A program made the position numbers and the translations under genes. 64,000 bases of DNA from Clavelina lepadiformis (taxonomy: Eukaryota; Chordata; Ascidiacea; Aplousobranchia; Clavelinidae), in contig NC_135247.1 in the NCBI RefSeq assembly GCF_947623445.1, positions 4,466,501 to 4,530,500 on the forward strand. The letters are read 5' to 3'. Position 1 is the stretch's first letter. Each line of letters begins with the position of its first letter. Positions 13,337 through 25,308 of the stretch are shown piece by piece. Below the pieces are notes generated by a model. The model saw nothing but the letters and a program-made list of their open reading frames with translations, ran no database searches and was not told the origin of the DNA.

Positions 13337-14513
13337 TACGGTACAAAAAAACATGCTTATTAAAAATTAATGAACCAAAGAAGTGGCAATAATACAATTG
13401 TGCTATAATCTGGTGATCGGTTATCACGGCCACAAACCCAAAGAACAGTTAACTTAAGCCTACTTAATCAAAGTAAATTAGTTGAAAAATATTCCACTTA
13501 TAACAACATATAATTTTTCACAAAGATTATTGTAAACAATAAAAACAAGGTGAAACGCAGGATTAGGGGGAATGTTAGCAAACAGTAAAAATGCAGCGTA
13601 TTAATGACATTAACAGCCTAAATAAAAAGTAACTTAAGCTTATAGTAGATCGCAAACCAAATGTTTGGATACAAAGGAATGGTTAATAGAAGAAACTTAA
13701 CACAAAAAGAAAATTTATCCAAGAGACCGGATACCTGTTTCTGCTGCCAATCCATGGCACGATAAAGACCATGAAGGGCGATAAAAATGGGCTGGGCTGT
13801 GGTAAGCAGAAATAATAAACAACAAATTGCGTAACGGATGCTTTAACGCAATCATTGCGCTATGGCTTTTATGACAAACATTTTCCTTGAGTATAAATTG
13901 CATTTAACAATAGTGCATTGAATCGCCACATACTTTACTATAAATAAACGAAGTACAAAGCAAATAATTGATAAATACAGAAGTTATATAGTTGCATAAT
14001 ATTCAACAATTATAGCGTTCTAGTATTGTACCAAATTACTTAACGATGATTTAAATTTCTCTTTTAGAATACGATAAATTTAAAAGATCCTTGTTGCCCT
14101 TTCATCTTCGTTTAATACACCTAATTAAAATTATGCCTATCATATACATCCCGCCTCAGAGCAGACGGACTATTCTGATGTGCTGACCGTATTACATGCT
14201 TTGTTTCAATTAGTTGTGATTTGTCCAGTTTTAAGTTAGAAATGCTGTTTTTATAAAAAATCCTTGTATCAGCAACATGTACTGTCACAAACGCACCAAA
14301 TATGTGTCGCATATGCTTTACGTTTATACACGATAAATTGCTCGAACAGATAATTACAGGGAAGAGTTTGTAACATAAATGATAATGAATGCATCCATGT
14401 CATATAACATCTCTCATTCGTCGACTACAGTCTATTATTCCTTCACCGGAGTTCAAAAGGTTAACGGCGCCGTGATCAATGTTTTCTATACAGTACTGGT
14501 TTTCAACGATTTG
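13337..14513. other. Intergenic region, likely 3' flank of the nucleotidyltransferase gene
   Basis: AT-rich sequence downstream of the minus-strand gene at 14514-16862. It probably includes that gene's 3' UTR. Nothing else is recognised. Confidence 0.5.
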
Positions 14514-16862
14514 TTATAAGCAACAGTATAAGTCGAGGAAACGAATAAGATCATTAATATGATTTTCGCTGTGTACATGTAACGCATTGCGACTAAGATA
14601 AGGAAGGGACTCTTTGTATTGCTTCAGTTTGAATAAACACCTTCCGATGTAGAAGTCACAAATGTGATGAACATTATAATCATTTGAAGTCTCACGAACT
14701 TGTAAAAAATTAATTGCAGATTCTCTGTATTTTTCAAGTTTAAAGAGACATTTACCGATTTGAACCATGAATTTTATGTGGGAGACTTTGTTTCTATTGT
14801 CCTTAATCAAGTGCTGAAAGAATATTTCTTTAAGAATTTCCAGAACTTTGTTAAACTTTCCTGTCTTTATCATGCCATCGACATAATCTATAGTGTTTTC
14901 TTCATCCATCTTCGATAAGTAATAGACTTGAAGCCTAATAAGACCATCGGCAGCTCTTTGAAAGCAAAAACCCATTCTTTCTTCACGTGAGACTGCATCC
15001 AAAGAGTTTTCATATTCGTTTAATACTTTTTCACTAATATCACTCAAACCTGGAAACACCTTTCGAAACTGATCGATACAAAAAATAGCATATTGATAAC
15101 CTCTCGACAGGAAATTGATATCTTCAAAATTTTTTGCAAGCGCTAAAAGTGCTTCTTCATTTTTATTGTACTGGAAATAGGTAGATAATATAAGAATTTG
15201 TACTAAAAAGTCCCAAGGTTTTTCATGGAAATCAATCTCCATATAATAGAATAGGTCTTTCGATAATTTTATGGATGTTTGATATAATCCAAGAGAAAAA
15301 CAGATTGAAGAAGAGTACAAACTATTCATTTGAAATTCAAATTCTATGTTTGCACTGATGCCCTTTTCAGAAATTGTGTTTTGCAAAACGCAGGTAATAG
15401 TTAACTGATCAATAAGGCTTACTTCACCTACTGTTTCGATCAACTCCGTATTTGCATGTTGGTCGGCTATGTTGCACAATAAATCACTTTGTCTTCCCTT
15501 TTTCATGTAAATTTTTAAACGAATTTCGCATGCCACAGACACTGCATATTTAATTTTATGGGCAATATCGGGGGAAATTATTTGGTTATATAGCAAGGCA
15601 TCGATAATATCAAAGCAAGATGCAAAATCAATTCCATACAAACCTCCCAAAGCAGCGATGAAGATAGTAATGCTTCGATAAATGGTTCGCTTTACATTGA
15701 GCTTCCCGGAAAAAATTCTGTTTGTCATGTGATCAATCACCAATAAATTTTTTTTATCTTCTTCAATTTGCTTGTTGATTGCAAATAATTGTTCTTCTTT
15801 GTTGTTGGTTCTTTGCCAAGACATCTTTTTTTTGACTTTGTCATTAAAGTTTTCATAAACATCTTTACTTCCTGATATAAATCTGGTTTTTGTTAAAATG
15901 TCAGCCAGATGATAACCTTGCTTCAAATTTTCTTTGCTGTCTAAATATTTTACCATATCATCTACGGGCTTGATTAGTTCAGTTTTCCAAGATTTCTTTT
16001 TTGTATTTTGTTGTCTTCCAAGTGGTGATTTGCATGCATGTGGCATCATGCCATCAAACGATATACCACTTTTCGTGTATGCATCAAAAAACCAATCTTC
16101 TCCATCACCATAAAAGTCGTTTAAAGAAGGGATGGCAACGCTAGGTAGAATTGTTTCACCAAGACAAATCAAAATGGTTTGAAATATTACTGTGAACCAC
16201 CGAAAATATTCCAGAATACCATCATATTTTGTCTTTTTCTGAGCGTCTGTCTCCAAAACTATTACACATTCAAAATCAGAGTAAGGTGTAACCTCTTTTC
16301 TAGCGATAGAACCCATACCAACTACAGCAAAGTCACATGGTTCCGGAGGATCACCCATAATGTTTGAACATTCATTCGATACGTAGTCCATGATAGTAGA
16401 ATAAGTTTCCGTGATTTCATTTTGAATGCTTTGAATATCATTAATCTTATGTCGTTCAGCTTGAAATTTCTCGTCTTCTAAAAATTCTTCAGTGATACGA
16501 ACCACCGGTTGTAGGATTGAGTCAGTTCTCATTCTCATTTTCTTCACCATTGCTTTTACAATTTTTGCAATATTAATAATATTTGCATTCTCATTACACG
16601 CTTCTGCTTCTTCTAGTATGATTTTACAAAGTTTTTTCAGATCTGTTTCAATCTCAACGGTATTGTTTGAAGTTCTAATTAAAGCTGCATTGAACAATGC
16701 AGCACTTTGAATTAAGCTAACTTTGTCGTGCCTTCGCTCTCTGTAAAGTAAACCTAGCTTGTGAAGAAAATTTGCAGATTTGGTAATGTTAACTTCCTTT
16801 CCGTTTGAGTCGCAACTTTTTTTTAATTTTTCTGCCAGAAGATGTTCTTCTTCATCTAGCAT
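14514..16862 (-). CDS. DUF294/GlnD-type nucleotidyltransferase with TPR-like C-terminus
   Basis: One uninterrupted 782-codon reading frame. Residues 182-198 read GMGSIARKEVTPYSDFE, which fits the nucleotidyltransferase-fold signature GSxAR-E-x2-P-x-SD-x-[DE]; S195-D-F-E198 would supply the metal-binding acidic pair. About 70 residues later comes a block including FFDAYTKSGISFDG and MPHACKSPLGRQ, which I associate with DUF294-like/protein-PII-uridylyltransferase N-terminal domains found in large families in some invertebrates. The last 200 residues are helical with repeats of the form IGKCLFKLEKYRESAINFL and IGRCLFKLKQYKESLPYL, a TPR pattern. The N-terminus is helical and charged. Substrate is unknown. 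No signal peptide or membrane segment is seen. It is intronless, unlike most of its neighbours, which suggests a retrocopy origin or an ancient transferred gene. The start is the only early ATG in frame. Confidence 0.75.
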   Translation of the reverse strand: MLDEEEHLLAEKLKKSCDSNGKEVNITKSANFLHKLGLLYRERRHDKVSLIQSAALFNAALIRTSNNTVEIETDLKKLCKIILEEAEACNENANIINIAKIVKAMVKKMRMRTDSILQPVVRITEEFLEDEKFQAERHKINDIQSIQNEITETYSTIMDYVSNECSNIMGDPPEPCDFAVVGMGSIARKEVTPYSDFECVIVLETDAQKKTKYDGILEYFRWFTVIFQTILICLGETILPSVAIPSLNDFYGDGEDWFFDAYTKSGISFDGMMPHACKSPLGRQQNTKKKSWKTELIKPVDDMVKYLDSKENLKQGYHLADILTKTRFISGSKDVYENFNDKVKKKMSWQRTNNKEEQLFAINKQIEEDKKNLLVIDHMTNRIFSGKLNVKRTIYRSITIFIAALGGLYGIDFASCFDIIDALLYNQIISPDIAHKIKYAVSVACEIRLKIYMKKGRQSDLLCNIADQHANTELIETVGEVSLIDQLTITCVLQNTISEKGISANIEFEFQMNSLYSSSICFSLGLYQTSIKLSKDLFYYMEIDFHEKPWDFLVQILILSTYFQYNKNEEALLALAKNFEDINFLSRGYQYAIFCIDQFRKVFPGLSDISEKVLNEYENSLDAVSREERMGFCFQRAADGLIRLQVYYLSKMDEENTIDYVDGMIKTGKFNKVLEILKEIFFQHLIKDNRNKVSHIKFMVQIGKCLFKLEKYRESAINFLQVRETSNDYNVHHICDFYIGRCLFKLKQYKESLPYLSRNALHVHSENHINDLIRFLDLYCCL

Positions 16863-19800
16863 GATTGATGCAGATGCCTAAATGTTGTTTTAAGATCTCA
16901 CATTTGGTAGAACTTCCTACGACAACAATATAAAATTAATAACGTTATATCGTATGGTATGTCAATTATACCTGTACTGTGCACATTGTTTACTTTTTTA
17001 TACTACTGTATTTTAAATAATTGTAAAACTTGTTCTGTTTAAGGGTTGTATAGATTCAAACTGTTAATCTAATAGTGTCACATTAACAGTCATTATTATG
17101 CAAGTTTTTTTAAATATAATTGTATTGCAATATAAGCAGGTTTTGTTCAGCGTAATAAATTTGTTTTTCACTTTTTTGGATCATTTGGCTTTTATTGTTA
17201 CGTTGTTTAATCAGGCATAACCTTTTTAACGAGATAAACTTTTGCAAAACATAATAAACACTTCATACAACAATTTCAAAAATGTTTGATGCAAGCAAGA
17301 AATACGATTTAAACTTACCGTTGTAGGTCTATCCCTATGGTGAAATATGTGCAACCATACAAACGTCGAAAAGAGTTGAGTTAACGTTACACAGAAATTT
17401 CAATTTTTTGTTAGTTGTAATGAGTATTTTTAATAGAAAATACTTAAAAATGTCTATATCACGCGCTTACCGCAAGAGAGGGTCTAATGTTTCACAAACC
17501 AGAAGGTGTATTCAAGTAAAATTCGCTATTGTATCTTTATCAACGTACTAAGTTTTCAAAACATTTTATACATTTTTTTAATGCCATTTGTATTAACAAA
17601 ATTAGAAAACTGGTTATCGCTATTTATCTGGAAGAGAAGGGTAAAACGTAAACAATAAAGTTATGTTTTTAATCTTATTTCCATAAACTCGTTGTAACTT
17701 AATGCTGACGTGACATGGTAAACGTTGTGGAGACCTGAAGGTCGCACTCGTGCACCCAAACAGAGCTACACCAATAAGGTTATACGGTTTGGATGTACCG
17801 AACCAGAGCCAAGTTTTACGTTGTTAGAAACGTACACAAAATACTACTTTATAGTGACGTTGCCGTGTTTGTTATATAGCGCATATACAAATGAGTAAGC
17901 AGGGTCAAAAGTTAAAAGAAAAGGTTTCAGCTTACGCAATTCCAGTTTTGTTTTTCTGCAAAAGATTATGCATCGGTCTGTTATGTATCATCAGTTTGTC
18001 AGTCTTTCCCTCTTATGAGTCAAAACACATGATATCACAGCTACAGTGACGTTGTGTTTTTACGGCAATTATAGATCCACAATATGACTTTATTTAGACA
18101 TATATCAAGCTTGAAATTCCTAGATACACCGTTGTTTCTGTTCTTAACAACGCCTAATACTCACAATATACATATATCGTTTATATGCATCTTGTTAATA
18201 TTAGTTATTTAAAATGTTCTTGTTAAACTTTTAACATTTTCAAACAGTTGCAAAAATGGGTACCCGTTTACCACATTGGGTATAAGCACACAATTTAGCT
18301 GTTCATTCTGTTATTTATATACAGTCACATGCTTTCGGCTTTGCCTTACTAAACGCACGGCACTAAAATTGCAAAGAAATAAACCTTGGACAAAGGGATC
18401 GAGCCTTACTAGCCTACATGAAAAACATCAAACTCATTTACAGCATAGGCCTATATACAGTGCGGGAAAGATTTGTATTGTTTGCTTTTAGCCTAATAAC
18501 AGCCTAATTAGCGACAGAAGATAGAGAAAACAACTTTTAACGATGTTTGTTCAAATTGTAAATCTGATTGATGAATCTTATGCTATTTTGAGACAAAACG
18601 CGGTGAAGTCATGTTGGGCAAATCTGTGCATTGAATTTGCAAAAGTATTCAGACAATCAACAATTTCAGGTTCTAATTTCAAGACTTGCCAAATTATATT
18701 TCAACATAAATTTGTTATGGCTTAAGTACCTGATATAGGCCTTATGTTAATATTTCTGTTTCTAGTTGCGACTTTGTCACAATAAGACTGACCTTTGAAA
18801 CCGTTCATTGACAGAATGATTGGATCTGGTTGAGCAAAACTATCAGTCCACTATAGTTTATAACAATGTTTAAGTTGGTCTTGATTGTTCTACCTTAGTA
18901 TTAAGGTTTTCATGGTCGTCGACGGTCTCGATAAGGACGGTTGAGCATAATTGCACCCGCTCTAAAATTGGAGTCAAAAAAACAAGAGCGACGTACTAAA
19001 CTACAAAGCCGTTTTCTGTAGGTTACCTCTGGAATTTGTTGATCCTCTCTTTGTAGAAGTTACTTTCTCTCACGCAAGTATAATTCAACTTCATCTGACT
19101 TCAGTAACTCATTCGCTCGACGCGACTTTATAGCCTCTTTTCTTTGCCTTTAGGATCACAACTCTTTCAATAAAAAATGACCTCACATTTGTATAGTAGT
19201 AGGTCTAAACAGATGAATAGACCGTGGCTGAATGTAATGATTGGGCTTCTGTTTACTTTTTCGTACGAAACGTCTATGCAAAACATATGATGACTACTGT
19301 GAATCTTGTATCACATCGTACTGTCGCTATGGTGCTCGTGGTACACAAGAAAAAAGAATTTCATGCTGTTAAAAGAAATATATGTTATTTAGATATTTAT
19401 GACTTGATTATTCGTAAAGGCTGTTTGTGTGACATGTCCGTGAACGCTTTATATGGTTTACATTGTTTCAAGGCAATTAGATAAATCTAAATGCTTACCA
19501 CGCTGTTTGCTTTACCCATAAATTTGTCAGTGCGCTAGTCGGTTAATTAGTGTCGTTGTTTTCAAGTTTAAGTATCTGTGCTGTAAGCTATCGAACTGTC
19601 AAAAAGTTAACTTTGGGAAGATGTTTGTCGGTCTATTAACCTATTTCGTTTGTCAAAGAACCAAGCAACACTAAATGGTAACGGCACATGGGTCATTTTT
19701 GAAATAAACATGTATGAAAGGGTCACTAGGTCATTTTTTGTTGCTGAAAGGGTCGTGGTACAAAAAGGTTTAAAACCACTGATCCAAACAAATGGGGTGA

Positions 19801-21854
19801 AACTCATAAATCATCACTGAATCGTATGTTGCATTTTAAAAAATTTTATGAACACAAATTAATTTATAAATCATATTTTATTATAATCAATTATTAGAGC
19901 TTTTCCTGTAGAAATTCTGAGTTTCAGTGGAAATTTGTAGCTGCAAGCAATTCCTTTAAAGTTACGTAAATTTTGATATTTTTTTGTTGTAAATTTCTAA
20001 AAACTTGTAATTTACAAATTTCTGTTGCTTTTCCTTTACCTTTCAGAAATGTTTTAAAATTCATAAATTGTCATTATATAGTATAATAGAGTGTCTATAA
20101 AAAAAACTTTTTCAGGTTAAAGGTCAACAAATTACGAAACAATAGTGTAATTTTGGTATAAATAGAAGTAAAGAAACCTGACGTGTTGTGATTTCATCCA
20201 AGGCTAGAAGTGTTGTTGTGGACGACCTTTTCCCAGTTGTGGTAAGTGGATAAAGATTGTTATGGCTGACGTTAGTAGGCTGCCAACGGTAGCCTAAAAG
20301 GTTTTGACTAATCGATCCGTTCCCACGCCAAGTTACCAAAAATTTTTCGTTCTTCCCCAATCTGATCTCCAACTTAGTATTTTAACACAGACTGTAGCCT
20401 GGCCTACCGTCTGGCGTCTGACCGCATTTCATAGCCTAGCCTATACCAGGACCATAAGCTAAGAATGAGATAACAGATTTTACAAGGTTCTGGTCACTTA
20501 CTGATCGCTTAGCTTGATAATTTTAAATAAAGTATTCATGCATAACATTCTAGGTTAAACCTTTGTGCTGACATCAGTTGAGTACATCCTTAGGCTAGGC
20601 CTACATCAAATAACTAGAAACGATTAGCGATGGTGATGACATGATTAGTGATCCAGATGCTATATTAATTACATATGTCAAGCTTATCAGTAGTTCAATG
20701 TTGCCCGGATCATGGCTTGTAAAATACTTTACTTAGCCTATTTGATGTTTTGTTTTATTAAAAAGCAAAGCACAAAAGCAATTTTTTTGTATTCTAAATG
20801 AGTGACAATTTGTATTGACTCCTAAACAAGACGCTAAACGGACCATTTTTAGCCATGTTTTTTTCAAACATTTAGTAATCTTGCTTCATCGTAGCATCAC
20901 TACAGTTACTTAAAATCTAGGCTAGCACATTTAAAGCTATTGTGGCATGGCTGTTTATTGTTTGTTTGTGAGCGTGTTTCTGTTATAATGTGCTATATCT
21001 TAAGCCTAGGTTAGCCCCTTACTTTTGACTCCGCACAGTAAATAGCGAGAAATAAACGACCTGATATGATTACAAAATGCATGAGGCGTTGCATCACATG
21101 TGGCGTGCAATTGTATTAGCAACCAAGCATTTTAAACATTCTTCAAAAGAAATATATACTCTGTGTCTTGGTTATACCATTGAAAACTGGAAGTGATACG
21201 GAAACGTTTATTTATGGAATATATATAAACACAATCCTATTGCCCATTTTAAATTGGTATTCTGGATTTAAATAAATCAGGATTAGAATCCTTTGGATTC
21301 AGTATTCTGAATTTCCCATCCCTAGTCATAGACAGAGAAGGCATTAAGCTTTTGAAAACAAACCATTTCCTGTTCTCATCCTCGAGTTTCATCTAAGTTG
21401 CTAGAAATGTAAGCCACCGAAGCTTTGCAATTACCAATGTATTTTCAGTAGTGCATTAAGCATCGCTTAAAGAGAAATGTGGCTCCACTGATATGATGGT
21501 CAAATTTTCTCTGTACATATGCAATTATGGTGTCACCACCTTTGGTTTGTCTCATTAGTATTAGAGATTCGTATACTCTGCTGGCACTATCTTTGTCAGC
21601 ATTGAAATGTTTAAAGACCAAACTGAAAAATTGTATTACTCTCTATTTGCAAATGTTTATGTTAGCTTCACTGCACTATTACTGCTTAAAGCAGTTAGCT
21701 TAAATAACTGTATTTTGTATTTAGCTACTGCTATGTTCCTGTATGTTGTCAGTGTCATCATTTGATAACCAGTGATTTGCAAGAAACATTCTGTTTCCAA
21801 GACATACCGGTCTATCATTTTCTTAATTTGAGATTCACTCTACAATATTTTGAA
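16863..21854. other. Long intergenic region between the nucleotidyltransferase gene and GTF2B
   Basis: About 5 kb of AT-rich DNA. The right end before 21855 must contain the GTF2B promoter; the left end holds the promoter of the minus-strand gene. A hAT-like repeat end lies at 19690-19781. No coding exon is recognised elsewhere. Confidence 0.5.
19690..19781 (-). repeat. hAT-like transposon end (fragment)
   Basis: Read on the minus strand it begins CAGTGGTTTTAAACC and continues with TTTTTGTACCACGACCC, the pattern of hAT (Charlie-like) terminal inverted repeats. I find no partner end or 8-bp duplication, so it is a truncated fragment. Confidence 0.4.
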
Positions 21855-24056
21855 ATGGCTGCAAGGTATGTGAATAAAACTGAAGGTTGCATGCAACTTG
21901 TGATGAGGAAGTTTGTAGGAGTATTAGGATAATAGCATTAGCAGTAAAATTTATGTGTTTGCTTGTTTTGATTTTGTAAATACCTTTTTATATGGTCTAC
22001 CATACATGTCAACTTGGGTTTCAAGGATATTTTAAATAATACTGTATTTGACATGAAACCTTTCATACAGGCTATAACATCACACCGAGTTAGTTACTGT
22101 TTCAAATGGAAATTTGCATTGAATAATGCAGTGTTGCAAATCATTTATTCAAATCTTTACTGAAAACTGACACAATTGCTAAAAAATAGAAAACTTTTAA
22201 ACAGTTGATTAACTTTCTACCCTTTTTATAAGTATGTTGTGAAAGTAAACCATCATCATAATGAAATAAAAAAATCAGGATGTTGGATGGCACTCTAGGG
22301 TGAACTTTTGTTTTTAATTAGCTTACATAAGCTGTCGCAGGCGTCAGCTTGCTTCATCAGGTGTACTAAAAGATGATCAATCATAGTGATAATGGTTACT
22401 GATGATCACGATTATTATAATATTCATAGTACTCCATGTTGGACCACATGTTGTAGCAATTTAACCATTTACTGTCAGATGTACTAGTATTTTCTTCCAT
22501 CTATTCAGAAACCATCTTCACCAGGTCCACTGCCCACAACATCCCGATGCTCCTCTTGTTGAGGATTATCGAGCAGGTGATATGATTTGTCCAGAATGCG
22601 GCTTGGTTGTTGGAGATCGCACCATTGATGTTGGTTCAGAATGGAGAACCTTTTCAAATGACAAAGACTCCAAGGTTTTACAGCAGTTGTTCTTAATCGC
22701 ATGTAGCATGTTTTCCATGGCTGATTGTCTGAAATTTTATGAACAATATGTATTAATTCTGAGATTACTGTAGTTTTAAATAGGTTTCTGGTATATGAGT
22801 AATTTGCAAAGTTCAAGTTTAGGGTTTGTAAAGAATGTGTTGCTGTAGGATATGTCACGTGTTGGAGATTCACAAAATCCTTTGCTTTCTGGAAGTGATC
22901 TTTCTACAATAATTGAACGCCCAACAGGTCCACCAGGGTCAGCAGACAATGGTAATATTTATTTACAATCAAAGTCACCATCTTATCTGATGTGTAGTGT
23001 TGCTTTGGATAAAAGGAATCTTTCATTATTGCAGGTTATTCGCAGTTTTCCAGTCGAAAAACGATGTCAAACAGTGATCGTGTTCTCATCCATGCTTTTC
23101 GAGAAATATCATCAATGTCTGATAGAATTAACTTACCTAAAAATATTGTGGTAAGTTGTGGCCTGGCTAAACGTAAAATTTTAATATTTTTAAGTGATGT
23201 AATGATAAAGAACGGGTGATTTATGTTGCTTTTTATATATTCTTAGGATCGATCAAATAAGCTTTTTAAACAAGTTTATGAATCGAAGAGTTTAAAAGGA
23301 AGGTCCAATGATGCAATATCAGCTGCATGTCTGTATATCGCCTGTCGTCAAGAAGGCGTTCCACGCACGTTCAAGGAGGTTTATTTTTTGTGTATATGAT
23401 TGGAATCTTTTCTACTTAATGATATTATCTTACATAACATTGCTGGTTTATTGTCATTGCTCATAGATCTGCGCGATTTCAAGAATATCTAAAAAAGAGA
23501 TTGGACGATCTTTCAAGCTTATTGTGAAAAACCTCGAGACCAACGTTGACGTCATCACGTCAGGAGATTTCATGGTAATGGCTTCACGTTTTCTCCACTT
23601 GCTTAACGTGTTTGTTGTGAATCTTCGTCACACACGCAACTAAGCAATCAAAATTTTACATTTTGCCTCCTTTGCAGTCAAGGTTTTGTTCCAATTTGTC
23701 CTTACCAACGTACGTACAAACAGCTGCAACCTACATCGCAAAAAAAGCTGTAGACGCTGATTTGGTCTCTGGCAGAAGCCCGATATCTATTGCTGCGGCC
23801 GCAATCTACATGGCTTCTCAGGCTTCAAAGGACAAGAAGTCCCAGAAAGGTTTGTTTGGAGAAAACGTCTTAAATAGTCAATCTTCAAATCGATTACTCT
23901 CTGCCTTCATTTGTTTTTTCAGAAATCAGCGACATTGCTGGAGTTGCTGAAGCTACTATACGTCATTCGTATAAGCTCATGCATCCACAGGCCGGTAAAC
24001 TCTTTCCCGAAAACTTTAATTTCCACACGCCGATTTCACAACTGCCCACGTTTTAG
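21855..24056 (+). CDS. GTF2B: Transcription initiation factor IIB (TFIIB)
   Basis: Eight coding exons give 313 residues (vertebrate TFIIB is about 316): 21855-21865, 22509-22674, 22849-22951, 23035-23150, 23247-23378, 23467-23574, 23678-23849, 23923-24056. The first exon is only 11 coding bases (ATGGCTGCAAG then GT); its phase joins exactly to the zinc-ribbon exon. Order: zinc ribbon (CPQH ... CPEC), B-reader/linker ([19 protein letters not shown]), first cyclin fold ([37 protein letters not shown]), second cyclin fold ([19 protein letters not shown]), and a C-terminus ending [13 protein letters not shown] bridges TBP and RNA polymerase II at promoters in the nucleus. All key elements are intact and no oddity is seen beyond the tiny first coding exon. 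Confidence 0.95.
22266..22375 (+). repeat. Partial copy of the inverted-repeat family found at 31171-31430
   Basis: About 100 bp matching one arm of the element at 31171-31430: shared blocks include TGGCACTCT and GCTTGCTTCATCAGGTGTA. The opposite arm is missing. It lies in intron 1 of GTF2B. Confidence 0.6.
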
Positions 24057-25308
24057 TTTATCTCGTATTTTACACTATAACATTTGTAAGGCAAATGAAA
24101 TTAGGTGAACTTTGTTCTTGTATTACTTTTGTTACGTAATACGCCTCTTGTTACTCTTGCGTGCGTATTAATGCATAAACAATGTGTTTTTGCCAGGTAT
24201 TAAAGAGCAAAAAAATTAGTTTTTCGTTTGTTGAAATGACATACATTCGTGTATGATATCTACATACTAAAACATGTGTCTAGTACTACATCAACATTGT
24301 CCGCATTGTTGAATGCTACTTTGTCAAAGTTATTTTACAGATGTAAATGTGATTTGTATTTACTATTTAGTCATACATAAACATAACCTTGATTTGACTT
24401 GTTCAGTTAATATTGCACTGATCACTTGCTACCAATAGTTAAATTTCGTGAAAAATTTTAACCAGAAAGGTTGCTTGAAATCATTAAATAAAATATTGCT
24501 TAAATAAATGCTTTGATTATATTCTCAGTTCGTATTAGTTATGTCGTGCCAAAACTACCAGGTCTCACGATAAACATTTCGATATGACGATACCGTATTA
24601 AGTTAGATTCTGGCCATCTTGCTATAAATTATTTCCGCTGGTTGGCGTCAAAGAGTGGGTCGCGTAGTTGCATGACGCTTTTGAGTAGTATTGTGCCTTT
24701 AGCCCAGTGTGGAAGTGTTAAATGTTATCAAAAGCACACACGTATGACAGAGATCGAGCTGTGGCTGCTTTATGATGATTGCACTCAGGTTATTATCATG
24801 CCTGCATGCCGGGATAAGTGTATTGGTATACCGGTTACAGACACCAGGCAGTACTACTGTTACCAGTTTACCGTCAACAGGTCAGAACATTGTACAGAGG
24901 TAGGCCTATTTAGTAGCGCACTAGTTTGTCTGGGATATCTGTGTTCTTAACCATTTTTGAGAATACAAATTTGGATTTTTGTGTAAATCCAAACGCAAAT
25001 CTGCTAAATTTTACTCGATGACCTTAACCAAAGTATATACTTGAAAAGGTTGGAAAGTGTGCTTAAACTTGTCACCTTGTAAAAGATTCAGCCCTAATCC
25101 GTCAGCAATATTCATATTTGAGAGATTAAATTTGGATTTTTATAAAGTATGAAACTGCTCATTTAGTCGTTTATTTATTGCCTTCACTGTGTTATTGTAA
25201 ATTATCCATATTCCAGTCTTTTTTCTGTTTATAGTCTTTAGATATTTTTATCATAGACTGTTTGGCTTATACTTATGGCTGTATTTGTATTGTTTGCTTT
25301 CGACTTTT
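24057..25308. other. Intergenic region between GTF2B and WHRN
   Basis: The 3' flank of GTF2B followed by the probable WHRN promoter. The open stretch 24642-24950 has no recognisable domain or splice context. Confidence 0.5.

Noticed and set aside
24642..24950. 102-codon open frame between GTF2B and WHRN
   Set aside because: No homology that I recognise and no supporting exon structure; likely chance.
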